Source: Stomoxys calcitrans (taxonomy: Eukaryota > Arthropoda > Insecta > Diptera > Muscidae). From it: DNA of 64,000 nucleotides. A model generated the notes under the pieces. It was given only the letters and a program-made list of their open reading frames with translations, made no database searches and was not told where the DNA came from. Positions 1 through 11,493 of this stretch are shown here, in pieces (the first letter of the stretch is position 1; each line of letters starts with the position of its first letter). The DNA lies in the NCBI RefSeq assembly GCF_963082655.1, contig NC_081553.1:229114482-229178481 (forward strand), in the 5' to 3' direction. A program made the position numbers and the translations under genes.

Positions 1-174
1 ATAGCCACACCACTTGGTAGAGAAGTTTTAACATTGCAGGATGCCTCACAAATGTAGCCAACATTGTTAAGAGGATAATCATCGCTTAAAATTTTTTTCT
101 GATATTCGCGCCAGGATTTGAACCCAGGCCTTTGGCGGCATAGGCGGTCATGCTAACTTTTCTACCACGAGCGT
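1..174 (-). repeat. tRNA-derived SINE, partial copy at the window edge
   Basis: Read on the minus strand, this is the head and first half of the SINE seen many times in the window. It has the tRNA-like head, a damaged B box (GGATTTGAACCC on the plus strand), the 'cagcggtggtt'-like segment (here damaged) and the 'aggtactatgccatg' region (also damaged). The head lies near 174 and the copy runs off the left edge. It is more diverged than most copies. Confidence 0.75.
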
Positions 175-513
175 TTTCCTGACAGTAGAATACGTTTTAG
201 ATATTGTTATTCAGCGGATGTGAACATTCGCAAGTTGTTGAGCTTTTTATAGCAATCTGGATGGTTCAAAGGTAGGAGCTAGAAGGCATCTTCCTCCTCC
301 TGTTCCTTTGTGAATCTGATGGCAGACTGCCGCTTAAACCTAACCTTAACTAACCTATTCAGGGAGAAGCGTACCGTTGGGAACCACTTACCCTCGAAAA
401 AACCCTAAGGGTCTAATAGACCAATATGGACAAAATAGGAATCCGGTAAAAGACTTGTTTGGAGTAGAATAACTGGAGTGGGTAACTTTATGATATGATT
501 ATGAAATCTGAAA
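175..513. other. Unassigned AT-rich sequence
   Basis: No open frame with recognisable features. A short 'aacctaaccttaactaacct' run near 340 resembles the 3' tail of the RNase-H LINE family found elsewhere here, but no body sequence accompanies it. Confidence 0.5.
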
Positions 514-697
514 ACTATGCCATGTAAAACTTCTCTACAAAAAGTTTTCGCAACGTGGCACGCCGTTCGGACTCGGCTATAAAAAGGAGGTCCCTTATCA
601 TTGATCTTAATTTTAAATCGGACTGCACTTATTGATATGTGAGAAGTTTGCCCCTGTTTCTTAGTGGAATGTTCATGGGCAAAATTTGCATTTTACA
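514..697 (+). repeat. SINE 3' half
   Basis: Carries the SINE body from 'actatgccatgtaaaactt' through 'cacgccgttcggactcggct' and 'ggactgcactt' to the 3' end 'gggcaaaatttgca'. The tRNA-like head is missing, so this is a 5'-truncated copy. Confidence 0.85.
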
Positions 698-3572
698 TTT
701 TTAGGTCTTTAATCCATATTTTGGAGTCATGAAATAAAACCATGCCATTAACTTTTTGTCTTGTGTTATCTAAAATCTTTAAGATTTCAAACCAAGCCTT
801 TTATGTGGCTCAATTTTTTTCGCTTTTGAACTCTAGCACCCTTTGTAATCACTTCAGAGTGATAAAGTTGTCGTAAGGACCTTCTTTGAGTCACCCTTTG
901 GCTTTTCTCACACGCGAATTGGTTATCTTGTGGATATAACACGAAACCACTTTTCAAAAAGTCCTTATCTCATTATTTTTTTACACTTTATTTCTTACAC
1001 TCTTCCTTTTTGTGTGTTTGTCTAAGTGTGTGTGTGTGTGTGATGGCTCTCTCTTTGTTAATACCTTTCTTAAGCACTCACTCACAGACAATTGCTTTTG
1101 CTTCACGAATCTTTGCACATACAAGTCTCATTTTTCACTTTTGTTTTACACACTCCTTCGTTTCTTTTTCTTTTTTCGAGTGCTTCCTTTTTTCCTTGTT
1201 GGCCCTCGCACCCAAGCCATCGGAAAGGACTTTGGGTTTGCTAGGGAAATCCTTAACACTGTATGCCGCCGCCGCCGGCAGGGGAAATTTTTTGTTTGGT
1301 GGGTATGATTTAGTATGGAGATGTCCAATAAGAATAAAACTCTTGGCATGAGAGCCGTGGAGACAGCGTTGGCTGCAGAGAAACTGCTGCTGCTGGAGTA
1401 GTAGCAGCAGTTACTCTGGAATGAAGATGATGGTGACAAAGGAGTTGAAGATGATGATGATGATAGCCGTAGCCTTCCTAAAAAAGGGCTTTGTGAGCGG
1501 TGAGTAACAGAAAAATCTACGCACATGGTTTAACCAGCAAAGAAATCTCCCACCTTCATCATCATCATCATCACCACCATCATTCCGTGCTGTGACATTT
1601 GTGCTCAAAACAATGCAAGGCAAAATAATAACAACAACAGCTAGTGGAGCTCTCATAACACAAATCTCAGAGAAGTCTGAGAGCAAGTTAGTGTCATGTT
1701 GTGGGATACGGGGGGCAAAGAGAAGTGTTTCAACGGTAATAGCCCCACAGAAGTGCTCACGAGAGAGTATAATACTCTACACATACCATCTCAGCAAAAC
1801 AACAATAACATCCTCATGGATATTCTAATAATTTTTCTCTTTCTAGCGCATTAGGTTTTGTTCTAGTACAGCATGTTTTGCGTCTCGTTTTCTTTTTACT
1901 CCTTTTTGTACAAAAATCAAGCATTTCATATGCTTGTGTGTGTCTGTGTGCGTGTGAGTGTGGCGGTAGGAGTATGATAGTGGTTTATATACAATAACAA
2001 AAAATCCTCAAAATAGGAGCATTGTTGCTACTGACAACACCAGGCCAGTTGTATGTGCACATACATACATACACACTGGCGACCGACCTACCAAACAGGA
2101 TGTCGTATGTCCTGCATTTGTTGTTGGGTCAAAAACTCTAGTTTCACCAACTCTGGGCGTGTGTTATAGTTGTTGGTAAAAGACTATGGCCGCACACACA
2201 CACATCAACTTGCTGTCATTCTTACATAGGCTGCGTATGCAAATGTCTGTAACCAACACTAGTCTGGCTGGATAGCTGCTGTTAGAGTGTTAGTGAGACA
2301 AACCGATTTTTGTTAGGAAAGATTTTTTTTGTATATTTCACTGGGAAAAACTCAACCAAATGGCCAAAGGACATAATGCCATGCTGTGCTCTAGTACATA
2401 AAATGTGAGACAAACTAACTCTACACATAAATATACTAGAACACCAACACCATTAAGATAAAGAAAAATGTCAGTGTGTGAGTTTGTCTAGGGGATTTAT
2501 GTGTAGGTCTATGAGCTAAACATCCCCTTACAACACCTATTTTATGTATTCAAAAAGCGGGGGCTCCCATTTGAGGCTGAAACTTGAAAATGCATTTTTC
2601 TGCCAGTTCTGCTGTATGCTGTATGCCCTTCTAGTCGAAGTTACATTTCGAGGATTCGTTTTTTGCATTTACCTCTATTTATTTATTTTTTTTCTGTTTC
2701 CACATCACTGTAGAGATATCATCCATCCCTTCTATCTGACCATCTATGCATTCAGTGATTCTTTGCTTGCATCCTGCAATTTTGTTTGCATCCATCTGAT
2801 TCCAGGTTATCTCTGTGTATCTTCTGTCCTATGTTTTGGTATCTATCCATAGAAATGCAAACTCGTATGGTGTAGAGCACCCACCCACACACACACACAT
2901 GCAGGGTAGATACTAATATGAACTAATGCGAAGTTGTTCACCAGTGTGGTTGTGGTCATCGCAGAGGAGCCACACCCAAATATTGCACTTTTTGCATTAG
3001 ATTCGGGTAGGAACAAACTTAGATCCTAGAGAATCTTTGTTGTGAGCTTAATAAATAATCCTGATATTCAAAATGCATAATCCCTATAAACCCGATAAAC
3101 AAAAAGGCACAATTTGGGCCTATTCGTTTCATTAATTACATCCACCATGAAAGGATTAATTTTCTTTCGAATGAGTATTCATTCGATAAAGAAGGCAGTC
3201 TGATCAAATAAACGGTTTATATAAACGATCAGATGGAAGCAAAAGGAAATTTCTATGACTATGAGCTCCAAAGTGAAAGACTGAAAAATGTAGGTTCACT
3301 CCGTGAAACGAAGTATTCAAAAATTCGAAATTTCGACCAAATTAATTGGAAGATGTGGCTTAAACCTTCCAAACATCCGAAATCGTCCGGTACCTTTAAA
3401 CTAAATCTGTACTAAAATATTGATCGATACTGATATTTCAGTAAAGAGAGCTTATACCTACAGAGCCCGAAATTCAAAATTTGGAGCAAATAAAAGGCCA
3501 TGAAAAGTTAATCTGAGAATGCCCAAATGGATTTGGGGTTTTGAAAAACTAACTGAACTAGTACACTTGGAT
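698..3572. other. Gene-free stretch with microsatellites
   Basis: No coding region is supported. The open frames at 1,010-1,828 are short, overlap on both strands and are dominated by simple-sequence residues (Ser, Asp, Lys runs). Simple repeats include (TG)n at about 1,027-1,041, GAT and CAT triplet runs at about 1,450-1,583, and (CA)n near 2,193 and 2,890. This is the least transposon-rich part of the window, so a host regulatory or UTR region is possible but not shown. Confidence 0.5.
1449..1583. repeat. Paired GAT / CAT trinucleotide microsatellites
   Basis: A (GAT)n run near 1,450-1,466 is followed about 90 bp later by a (CAT)n run near 1,557-1,583. The two are reverse complements and could form a stem. 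They account for the Asp- and Ser-rich frames on the minus strand. Confidence 0.8.
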
Positions 3573-3881
3573 GCTACCGTAGCGCAGTAGGATGTCCGCC
3601 TATGACGCTGAAGGCCTGGGTTCGAATCCTGGCAAGAACATCAGAAAAAAATTCTCAGCGGTGGTTATAACCTACTAATGCTGGCGACATTTGTAATGTA
3701 CTTTGCACAACACTTCATCCAAAAGAAATATCGCACTGTGACATGCCGTTCGGACTCAGCGATAGAAAGGAGACCCCTTATCATTAAGCTTAAAATTGGA
3801 TCGGACAGCACTCATTGATAATTGAGAATTTTGTCCCCGTTCCTTAATGGAATGAATGTTTATGGGCAAATTGGCATTTGT
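3573..3881 (+). repeat. tRNA-derived SINE, nearly full length
   Basis: The head 'accgtagcgcag' (A-box region) is followed by a perfect B box, GGTTCGAATCC, then 'cagcggtggtt', 'cgttcggactc', and the 3' end 'gggcaaattggcatttg'. It carries many substitutions and small indels compared with the copies at 40.4 and 22.0 kb, so it is older. Confidence 0.9.
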
Positions 3882-4179
3882 AACACAGTTAGTACGGTCA
3901 CCCCAACTTAGAATTTTCATTTAGTCTACATTTCACTTGAGACCCATATTACACCCATTGGCGTAAATTTTAGTTTTTGTTTGGAGTAGGTACTTGTTCA
4001 TGGCCCAAGCCACCTAGATGTGTTGTACAAACTTTTGATTTCAGATTCGCACTCATCTTCCCTTAATACCTTTTATTTTAGTCCCATATTTTCCCAATAG
4101 GTAAAAATGCCTCCAAGTGGCAAATCCCCGAAATTGCAAAATTTTATACCAAATTAATACTCATTTAATAAATATTTTT

Positions 4180-4960
4180 CATCCAAAATTTTAAGGAAAT
4201 CGCTGACATTTGATTTTTATCGGAAATGTCGTTGAAATCTGATTTTTATTGAAAATTTCGATGAAATTTTTTTTTATCGAATATTTCGATTAAATCTCAT
4301 TTCTATTAAAAATTTCGTAAATTTTAATATTATCGGAAATTAGATAAAATTTGATTTTTATCGAATATTTCGATAAAATTTTATTTTTATCGAAAATTTC
4401 GATAAAATTTGATTTTTATCGAAAATTTCATTAAAATTAAATATCTTACGAATATATAGATAAAATGTGATTTTTATCGAAAATTTCAGTAAAATTTGAT
4501 TTAAATCGAAAATTTCAGATTTTTATCAAAAATTTCGTTAAAATTTAATATCTCACGAATATATCGATAAAATTTGATTTTTATCGAAAATTTCGATAAA
4601 ATTAGATTTTTATCGAAAATTTCATTAAAATTTAATATCATACGAATATATCGATAAAATGTGATTTTTATCGAAAATTTCAATATAATTTGATTTAAAT
4701 CGAAAATTTCAGATTTTTATCAAAAATTTCATTAAAATTTAATATCTTACCAATATGTCAATAAAATTTGATTTTTATCGAAAATTACGATAAAATATGA
4801 TTTTTATCGAAAATTTCAATAAAATTTGATTTAAATCGGTAACTTCGATTAAACATAATTTCCTTGGAAAATTTGCTGAAATCTGATATTTATAGAAAAT
4901 TTTCCTAAAATTTGATGTCCATCAAAAATTTCGGAGAAATACGCGTTTTATTGAAAACCT
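4180..4960. repeat. AT-rich satellite-like array with higher-order period
   Basis: Dozens of units of about 29 bp built on 'gatttttatcgaaaatttc' and 'gataaaattt', a nearly palindromic core. The marker 'atatc.tac.aatat' recurs at 4,441, 4,548, 4,635 and 4,742, with spacings of 107, 87 and 107. This gives a 194-bp higher-order period. Units at the two edges are more diverged than central ones. A LINE fragment (4,974-5,112) is inserted at the right edge, and related sequence resumes at 5,113. Confidence 0.85.
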
Positions 4961-4973
4961 TAATAAAACGTGA

Positions 4974-5112
4974 CGGGCCATAACGGAGTAAGGGGAAATG
5001 AAAACGCAGACGAGGAAATGAAAGAGCCCACAACAAGCCGATTACTGGCTTACGTGTACATCCATAGTGGCATGGGGCGGATTAATATCTGCCCCCTCAT
5101 TTCAACCTAACC
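4974..5112 (+). mobile_element. 139-bp mini-copy of the RNase-H LINE (RNase H scrap joined to 3' UTR)
   Basis: It begins with codons for the RNase H motif GHNGVRGN..AD, then jumps directly to the family's 3' UTR ('cacaacaagccgattactgg', 'tggggcggattaatat') and ends in 'tttcaacctaacc'. It is flanked by a perfect 13-bp target-site duplication, TAATAAAACGTGA, at 4,961-4,973 and 5,113-5,125. Compared with the copy at 50.8 kb, everything between the end of RNase H and the last ~100 bp is missing. Confidence 0.9.
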
Positions 5113-5173
5113 TAATAAAACGTGATTTTCCATAGAAAATAATGTCGCAAATCAATTTTAAAGAAAATGTAGT

Positions 5174-5262
5174 TGGAATAGGGCCACTGAAGCTCGGAAG
5201 TTAGCAGGTCCAACTTTAGCGCTGATCGCCTAGGTTAAAATCTCGGCTAAAGCATCAGAATA
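5174..5262 (+). repeat. Highly diverged SINE head (tRNA-like)
   Basis: Aligns by eye to the SINE head: 'gggccactgaagctcggaag', then a degenerate A/B-box region ('cctaggttaaaatctcggc') and 'catcagaa'. The body beyond this is not recognisable. Confidence 0.5.
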
Positions 5263-5360
5263 CATTTTCACAGGTTGTTGATTTTAATTTTTCAATTTTT
5301 TTTTGCCTGTTAGCTCGAAGATTATTAAATTTTATAATTCTTGTTTGTTTTTCTTTCGAG

Positions 5361-5723
5361 ACGAGCTCAATGATCGGAGATGCAAATGGAAATCCAAAGA
5401 TAGATTGCGTTAATGGAGAATATAGGCGACATATAAACCACGAGCTGTATGACGACGATAGCATAGTTACATGCATCAAAATTCAACGGCTGCATTGGCT
5501 AGGTCATGTTGTCGGAATGGATGAAGAAGCTCCAGCAAAGAAGTCTTTTGAAGGCAAACACCGTGGTACACTCAAACCGGGAAGACCAAAAGCCCGATGG
5601 AAAGATCAAGTGGTGGGAGACACCACGAAACTTGGTGTTAGAGATTTTAGTATGAGCTTGGGGGAACGAGGCGCTTGGAACAATACTCTACATTCAGCTA
5701 GTGGAACAAAAGTTCTGTCATAG
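5361..5723 (+). pseudogene. Non-LTR retrotransposon C-terminal fragment (RTE-like)
   Basis: An open frame of about 117 codons encodes the segment that follows the reverse transcriptase palm/thumb in RTE-like elements. Visible motifs are 'YDDDSIV..IKIQRLHWLGHV', 'MDEEAPAKK' and 'GRPKARWKDQV', ending in a natural stop at 5,721-5,723. The endonuclease and RT catalytic domains are absent, so this is a 5'-truncated, non-functional copy. A second copy lies on the minus strand at 7,846-8,272. A minus-strand SINE starts immediately after it. Assignment to RTE is from motif memory; another APE-type LINE clade is possible. Confidence 0.75.
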
Positions 5724-5726
5724 CCA

Positions 5727-6030
5727 TTTTTGCCCATGAACATTCCACTAAGGAACAGGGGCAAACTTCTCACATATCAATGAGTGCAGTCCGATTCAAA
5801 TTTATGCTCACTGATAAGGGGCCTCCTTTTTATAGCCATGTCCGAACGGCGTGCCTCAGTGCGACACCTCTTTGGATAGAAGTTTTACATGGCATTGTAC
5901 CTCACAAATGTTGCTAGCATTAGGAGGGGAAAACCACTGCTGAAAATTTTTTATGATGGTCTAGCCAGGATTCGAACCCAGGCGTTCAGCGTCATAGGCG
6001 GACGTGCTAACCTCTGCGCTACGGTGGCCT
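5727..6030 (-). repeat. tRNA-derived SINE, full-length copy
   Basis: On the minus strand it runs from the head 'ggccaccgtagcgcagagg' (near 6,030) through a perfect B box (here GGATTCGAACCC on plus) to the 3' end near 5,727. It abuts the RTE-like fragment on its left. Confidence 0.92.
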
Positions 6031-6039
6031 TCTTTGTGG

Positions 6040-6245
6040 TGGGTATAAAATGAAGAAATTTAATTTCATACAAATTTTCACCGAAATTTGATTGTATTCG
6101 AAAATTTTGTCCTAATTTTAATTTCAACAAAAATTTTATCAAAATTGATTTTCGCGAAAATTTTGTCAAGCTTAAATTTTCATTAAAAATTTCGATAAAA
6201 AACTAAAAAAAAAATTCTTAAAAAATTTATTTTAATCGAAATCTT
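6040..6245. repeat. Degenerate remnant of the AT-rich satellite
   Basis: Stretches such as 'gaaaattttgtc', 'gaaatttgattgtattcg' and 'aaaatttcgataaaa' resemble the 4.2-4.95 kb array, without a clear period. Confidence 0.55.
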
Positions 6246-7752
6246 TAATGAATTTTGAACATTTTGTGGAACAACTTATGAGCAAAGTTGTTATAAAACA
6301 AAATACAATGGTGCCACTCATTGTCCGTCCCTGTCAACGAAACGCATACGAATTCACTTTGGAGCGTGGGTACACTTCTATAGTTTTTTGTCAGCCCATT
6401 TTCTCCAAAAGTCTTTGGGGCTGTATAAGAGAAGATCTTCCCCATCTACTCGTTGCGGCCCTCCACCCTAAAGTTGTGGTTGTGATAGCTGCAGCTACGA
6501 CTGCACTAGCCGTTTTTTTTAGACAACAAAACATAATGCATTCGAATCGTTCGTTTTTTTTTATAGAATCGTTTGTTGCCATTGCTGCTGGAAAATTGCA
6601 TTTCGTATGCACATCTCCCTTTTCTCCATTTCCTTGCCATATTCCTACTGTCTGTTTTTTTGTTGTTGCCCCATGCAGTCTTAAGCCAATAGAAAACGTA
6701 TATAAAACTTGTGTTTTTTTTTTTTTGTTAAGTATGCTGCGTAGTGGTAGGTAAATTGTGGTTTTATTTTTCATAAGTCGAAGTTTTAAGTAGTTACAGG
6801 GAGGACGACAAAGGAGTGGGTTGGTTAGCTTTAGGGCCATATGGGGGGAGGACTGACTGCCCAGCACAGTTCGTTAAGCCATTGATGGATGTGAGGATTT
6901 TCTAAGGATCAACATAAAGTTTTATGATTTATATTTGGCCTGCCACTATACTATTCCGTGTAATTATGAAAAATTTTAATGTTTTTATTGGTATGGGAGT
7001 AGAAGTTTTTGCGTGTGTATATATAAATGTTTTAATACTTTTAATAGGGAAACTTTTGTTTTTAGGAAATTATGCAATGAAATGTATTGCGATGCTTTAA
7101 ATAACTATTCTAATATGAATTTGATTTAATTACATGGACTATATGCAGGCAATGTTACAACATTCAAAAAAATTTCTGTATTGGTTCCCGGAAATATCTG
7201 AACAATTTTCCATATGAACTTCAGTTATATTCACTACAATGCAAATCAAAAACTAAAATAAATAACATTTTAGTTGCACAATTAAGTTGTGCATTAATAA
7301 ATGTTTTGTTATAATCTCCATATAATCAAAATGTATGGATTTATTTATGAGTTTCGATGATTTTTTGGAAATCAATTTCTGGATTGAATAACGGCAGAAT
7401 GAGTTTTAGAGTGAAAAAAAACAAAATCAAAATTCGTTGAAATTCCATAGTTGAATAATTACCAAAAATAAAGCGCCAGATTAAGCAATGGAGAATCTGC
7501 AATTAAAAAGGCACAACTTTGTCTTTAGTGAAAAAACGTAACGAGTAGTATTTGTTGTATAATTGTTCAATATTTCGTATTGCCCTTGGCTTCCAATTAC
7601 ATTCAGATTGATTTGCATGTTGTTATGTAAAACAATTTGAGGTCATGTTGTTGATGTGGAAAAAAGGGCTGAAATCTTCAAAATGCATCAAAATTGTATA
7701 ACTGATAACTTTTCCAAGATGGGTTGACACATATTCAGAAATCAAAACTAAA
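6246..7752. other. No gene recognised
   Basis: Two overlapping open frames (6,248-6,754 plus; 6,391-6,867 minus) reach about 160 codons. Neither has a domain, signal or codon pattern that I recognise, and they cannot both be real. The rest is AT-rich sequence. Confidence 0.5.
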
Positions 7753-7845
7753 TTTTTATAACCACTATCAAAAATTGTGGTGGTATATTCACTTTGTCAT
7801 TTTGTTTGTGACACATCCAAGTATCAATTTTCAATCCTATAAAGT

Positions 7846-8272
7846 ATCTTCTTTCTTCAATTGGCTATGATAGAATATTTGTTCCACTAACCGAACGTAG
7901 AAAAGCGTCCAAGCGCCTCGATCTTCGGCGCTCATTTTAAAATCTCTGACACCAAGATTCGAGGTGTCTCCCACCACTTGATCTTACCATCGGACTTTTG
8001 GTCTTCCCGGTTTTGCGTATACCACAGTGTTTGCTTTCAAAAGACTTCTTTGCTGGAGCTTCTTCATCCATTCTGACAACATGGCCTAGCCAACGCAGCC
8101 GTTGTATTTTGATGTAACTATGCTATCGTCGTCATACAGCTCATAGAGCTCGTGATTCATATGTCGCCTATATTCTCCATTAACGCAAACTGGTCCAAGC
8201 ACTGCTTCATCTGCTTTCACAAGTACCCATGCTTCAGAACCATATAACAGCATGGATAGTATCAGTGTCTTG
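7846..8272 (-). pseudogene. RTE-like LINE fragment inserted in a HINE-like element
   Basis: Minus-strand reading shows 'LLYGSEAW', then the counterpart of the 5.4-kb fragment ('VNGEYRRH', 'NHELYELYDDDSIV', 'GRPKVRW', 'DQVVGDT'), broken by stops and frameshifts. It is flanked by an 11-bp target-site duplication, TCCTATAAAGT, at 7,835-7,845 and 8,273-8,283, so it is a genuine 5'-truncated retroposition event of 427 bp. The 3' end, on the left, is 'gaagaaagaagat' on the minus strand. Confidence 0.85.
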
Positions 8273-9073
8273 TCCTATAAAGTGTATATATTCTTAATGC
8301 TCGTACAATTCTAAAGCAACGGACATGTACGTCCGTCCGTCTGTTGAAATCACTCTACAGTCTCTAAATATATTGTTTATACTACATACGAGTACTAAAT
8401 ACCAAATATGTGTAAACTGGACCCTATTAATGTTTGCCTTACACCACGTTCTTTTAATCTAATACCATCTAGCCATATCCGTCCGTCTGTCAACTGGAAT
8501 CACGTTACGCTCTTTACAGATGGAGAAGTTGAGCTGAAACTTTGCATATTTTCTTTTTTTGTCCATAGACGAATTAAGATCAAAAATGGGATATATCGGA
8601 CTATATCTCAATATAGCCCCATATAGGCCGATCTGCCGAGTTAGGGTTTTAGGTCCATAAAAGCCACAATTATTGTGCGATTTTGCTCAAATTTAGGAGA
8701 GTGAGTTGTGTTAGGCCACTCGACATCTTTCTTCAATTTGCCCCAGATCGGTTCAGATTTGGTTATAGCTGCCATTTAGACCGATCTACCGATTTAAGGT
8801 CTTGCGCACATAAAAGGCCCATTTATTGTCCGATTTTACCAAAATTCGGGACAGTGAATTGTGTTAGGCCCTTCAACATTCTTCTTCAATTTGGCTTAGA
8901 TCGATTCAGATTTGGATATAGCTGCCATATAGACCGATCTCTCGATTAAAGGCTTTGGGCTAATAAAAGGCGCATTTATGAACCGATGTCGCTGAAATTT
9001 GGGACAGTGAGTTGTGTTAGGAGCTTCGAAATTCTTCCTCAATTTGGGCCAAATCGTTTCAGATTCGAATATA

Positions 9074-9311
9074 TTGGGTTGCCCAAAAAGTAATTGCGGA
9101 TTTTTAATATAGTCGGCGTTGACAAATTTTTTCACAGCTTGTGACTCTGTAATTGCATTCTTTCTTCTGTCAGTTATCAGCTGTTATTTTTAGCTTGCTT
9201 TAGAAAAAAAAGTGTTAAAAAAGTATATTTGATTAAAGTTCATTCTAAGTTTTATTAAAAATGCATTTACTTTCTTTTAAAAAATCCGCAATTACTTTTT
9301 GGTCAACCCAA
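9074..9311. mobile_element. Mariner-family MITE (238 bp)
   Basis: Terminal inverted repeats of about 32 bp begin TTGGGTTGCCCAAAAAGTAA on the left; the right end is their complement with one mismatch. A TA duplication flanks the element (9,072-9,073 and 9,312-9,313). The interior is AT-rich, non-coding, and lacks a transposase. It interrupts a subfamily A tandem unit between 'gaatata' and 'gaccgat'. Confidence 0.93.
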
Positions 9312-10040
9312 TAACTGACCGATGTTTCGATTTAAGGTTTTGAGCCCATAAAAGACGCATTTATTGTCCGATGTCGCCGAAATTTAGGACAGTGAGTTAA
9401 GATAAGCCCGTCGACATATTTCTGTTATTTGAACTAGATCGGTCAAGATTTGTATATAGCTGCCACATAGACCGAATTCTCGATTTAAAGTCTTGGTCCC
9501 ATAAAATGCGCATTTACTGTCCGATATCGCCGAAATTTGGGACAGTGAGTTATTTTAGGACCTTTGACATTCTTTTTCATTTTGGCCCAATTCGGTTCAG
9601 ATTTTAATATAGCTGCCATATAGACCGATCTCTCGATTTAAGGTTTTGGCCCCACATGAGGCGCATTTATGATCCGATTTCACTGAAATTTGAAATTTGA
9701 CTTATGTCAAGCTTTTCGACATCCGTATCGTATATGGTTCAGATCGCTTTATTTTTAGATAAAGATCAATATTATGTTGAACACAATTGAACAATGACTT
9801 GAACTTTTCAATATTTGTACCAAATCGGATTATATTTCGATATAGCTGCTATGGGGCATAAGGTATGCATTTTTCATCGGATTTTGACAAAAGGTGGTTT
9901 ACATATATACCCGAGGTGGTTGGTATGAACTTATGGCCCGGCCGAACTTAACGCCTTTTTATTTTAATTATTTCTTTTGATCCCAATAAACAAAATACGA
10001 AATACTGTGGTGACGGAATTTCGATAGCCCGTGCCGTTAA

Positions 10041-10329
10041 AATGCAAACTTGCTCATGAACATTCCAATAAGGCACAGGGGCAAATCACTCACATATCAC
10101 TGAGTGCTATCCGATTAAAGTTTAAGCTCAATGGTAGGGGGCCTTTTTTTATGGCGTGCCACAGTGCGACACCTCTTTGGGGTGAAGTTTTTACATGACA
10201 AAGTACCTCACAAATGTCGCCAGCATAAGGAGGGGATAACCAACACTGACAAATCTGATGTTCTCGCCAGCATTTGAACACAGTCGTTCAGCGTCATAGG
10301 CGGACATACCAACCTCTGTGCTATAGTGT
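10041..10329 (-). repeat. tRNA-derived SINE, full-length but diverged
   Basis: Minus-strand copy with the 3' end at left ('tgctcatgaacattccaata' on plus) and the tRNA-like head at right ('aacctctgtgctatagtg' on plus). The B box is damaged (ATTTGAACACAG). It lies next to a HINE-like element starting at about 10,345. Confidence 0.88.
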
Positions 10330-10344
10330 ATGTCAATCTGTCGC

Positions 10345-10858
10345 TTTTTATACCCACCACCAAAGGATTTTGTCATTCCATTTGCAACATATCGAAATAT
10401 CCATTTCCGACCCTATAAAATATATATATTCTTGATCAGCGTAAAAATCTAAGACGATCTAGATATGTCCGTCCGTCTGTCTGTTGAAATCACGCTACAG
10501 TCTTCAAAAATTCTGATATTGAGCTGAAACTTTGCACAGATTCGTTTTTTTTTCGTTCGTTTTTTGCTGAAATTTGGGACAGTGAGTTGTGTTAGGCCCC
10601 CCAACATTCTCCGTCAATTTGGCTTAGATCGGTCCAGATTTGGATATAGCTGCCATATAGATCGATCCTCCGATTTAGGGTATTAGGCTCATAAAAGCCA
10701 CATTTATTATCCGATTTTGCTGAAATTTGGGACAGTGAGTTGTCTTAGGCCCTTCGACATATTTCTTCATTTTGGCCCAGATCGGTCCAGTTTTGGATAT
10801 AGCTGCCATATAGACCGATCCTCCGATGTAGGGTCTTAGACGCTTTTTTACTTGTTTG
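10345..10858 (+). mobile_element. Short HINE-like element, subfamily A
   Basis: Begins 'tttttatacccaccaccaaagg', has the GTCY block 'gtccgtccgtctgtctgttg' near 10,469, two to three A-type tandem units, and ends 'acgcttttttacttgttt'. The 3' palindrome present in longer copies is missing, as if lost by internal deletion. Confidence 0.8.
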
Positions 10859-11150
10859 TTATCAAGGTGGATATCGCATTTGTTACCCATTCATGACTAA
10901 ATTTCCTACAAATCACTTTCTTAGCCCAAAGACTAACGCCAGGAATTTTGTTAAAAGTCGGTTCAGATTTAGATGTACATAGCTCCCACATATATCATAC
11001 GCCTAATGTACACTTATAAGGACGTAGTTAATACAGTTTTCAACCGATTGGCACGAAATTTGCTACGAAATCTGATAGCCTCTGCTAAATTTCATTCAAA
11101 ACCGGTTTAGATTTAGGTATAGCTCACTGTCTTTAGTGCGTTTTAAAGAT
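10859..11150 (+). repeat. Diverged subfamily C tandem-unit fragment
   Basis: Contains 'ggttcagatttagatgtacatagctcccacatatat' and a second 'tttagatttaggtatagctcac' about 140 bp later, recognisable C-type units with many changes. No termini are visible. Confidence 0.55.
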
Positions 11151-11493
11151 AGCCAGGTATCAGGTGACCATGTCCCTCCCCCATCTCAATTGTCCACAAT
11201 TGTGATAAAGGAGGAACCAAGATTGGCCTAGACATTGCCAAAGTAAAACCACTAGTGACCCGTACTTTGTGTCCTACATTGTCTACGCCATTCTCTTTAT
11301 TGACCCAATATCAGATTGGGCAACATTCTTTACATTACGAAAGAAATTTTCCTCTCTGTTCTTCGGGAGGAAAATAAAAATGTATCCCGATTTACCGACG
11401 GCAAAGCCAACAGTTTGCTGTATTCGAGATATTTAAAGTGCTTATTAAAATAATTCTCGTATTTTGTCTCCCAAAAATGTAAACCAAATCATT
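11151..11493. other. Unassigned; possible LINE relic
   Basis: Near 11,380 a frame reads 'RFTDGKANS', reminiscent of the first catalytic block of RNase H, and a LINE 3' UTR follows at 11,494. It is too decayed to call a gene. Confidence 0.3.

Larger units (their letters stand above)
7753..9968 (+). mobile_element. HINE-like element, subfamily A, with two nested insertions
   Basis: The 5' end is 'tttttataaccactatc...gtggtggtatattcac'. The short GTCY block ('gtccgtccgtctgttgaaatcac') is near 8,331. The tandem array follows, with 'gctgcc' cores exactly 153 bp apart at 8,768 and 8,921. It ends in 'gaggtggttggtatgaacttatggcccggccgaacttaacgcc' near 9,968. It is interrupted by an RTE-like fragment (7,846-8,272) and a mariner MITE (9,074-9,311), so it is older than both. 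Confidence 0.8.

Noticed and set aside
1010..1828. Cluster of short open frames
   Set aside because: Overlapping frames on both strands explained by microsatellites (Ser, Asp, Lys and Arg runs). No splice-consistent or homologous exon seen.
6248..6867. Two opposed open frames of 168 and 158 codons
   Set aside because: They overlap on opposite strands, contain no domain I recognise, and are rich in low-complexity residues; one at most could be real and nothing favours either.
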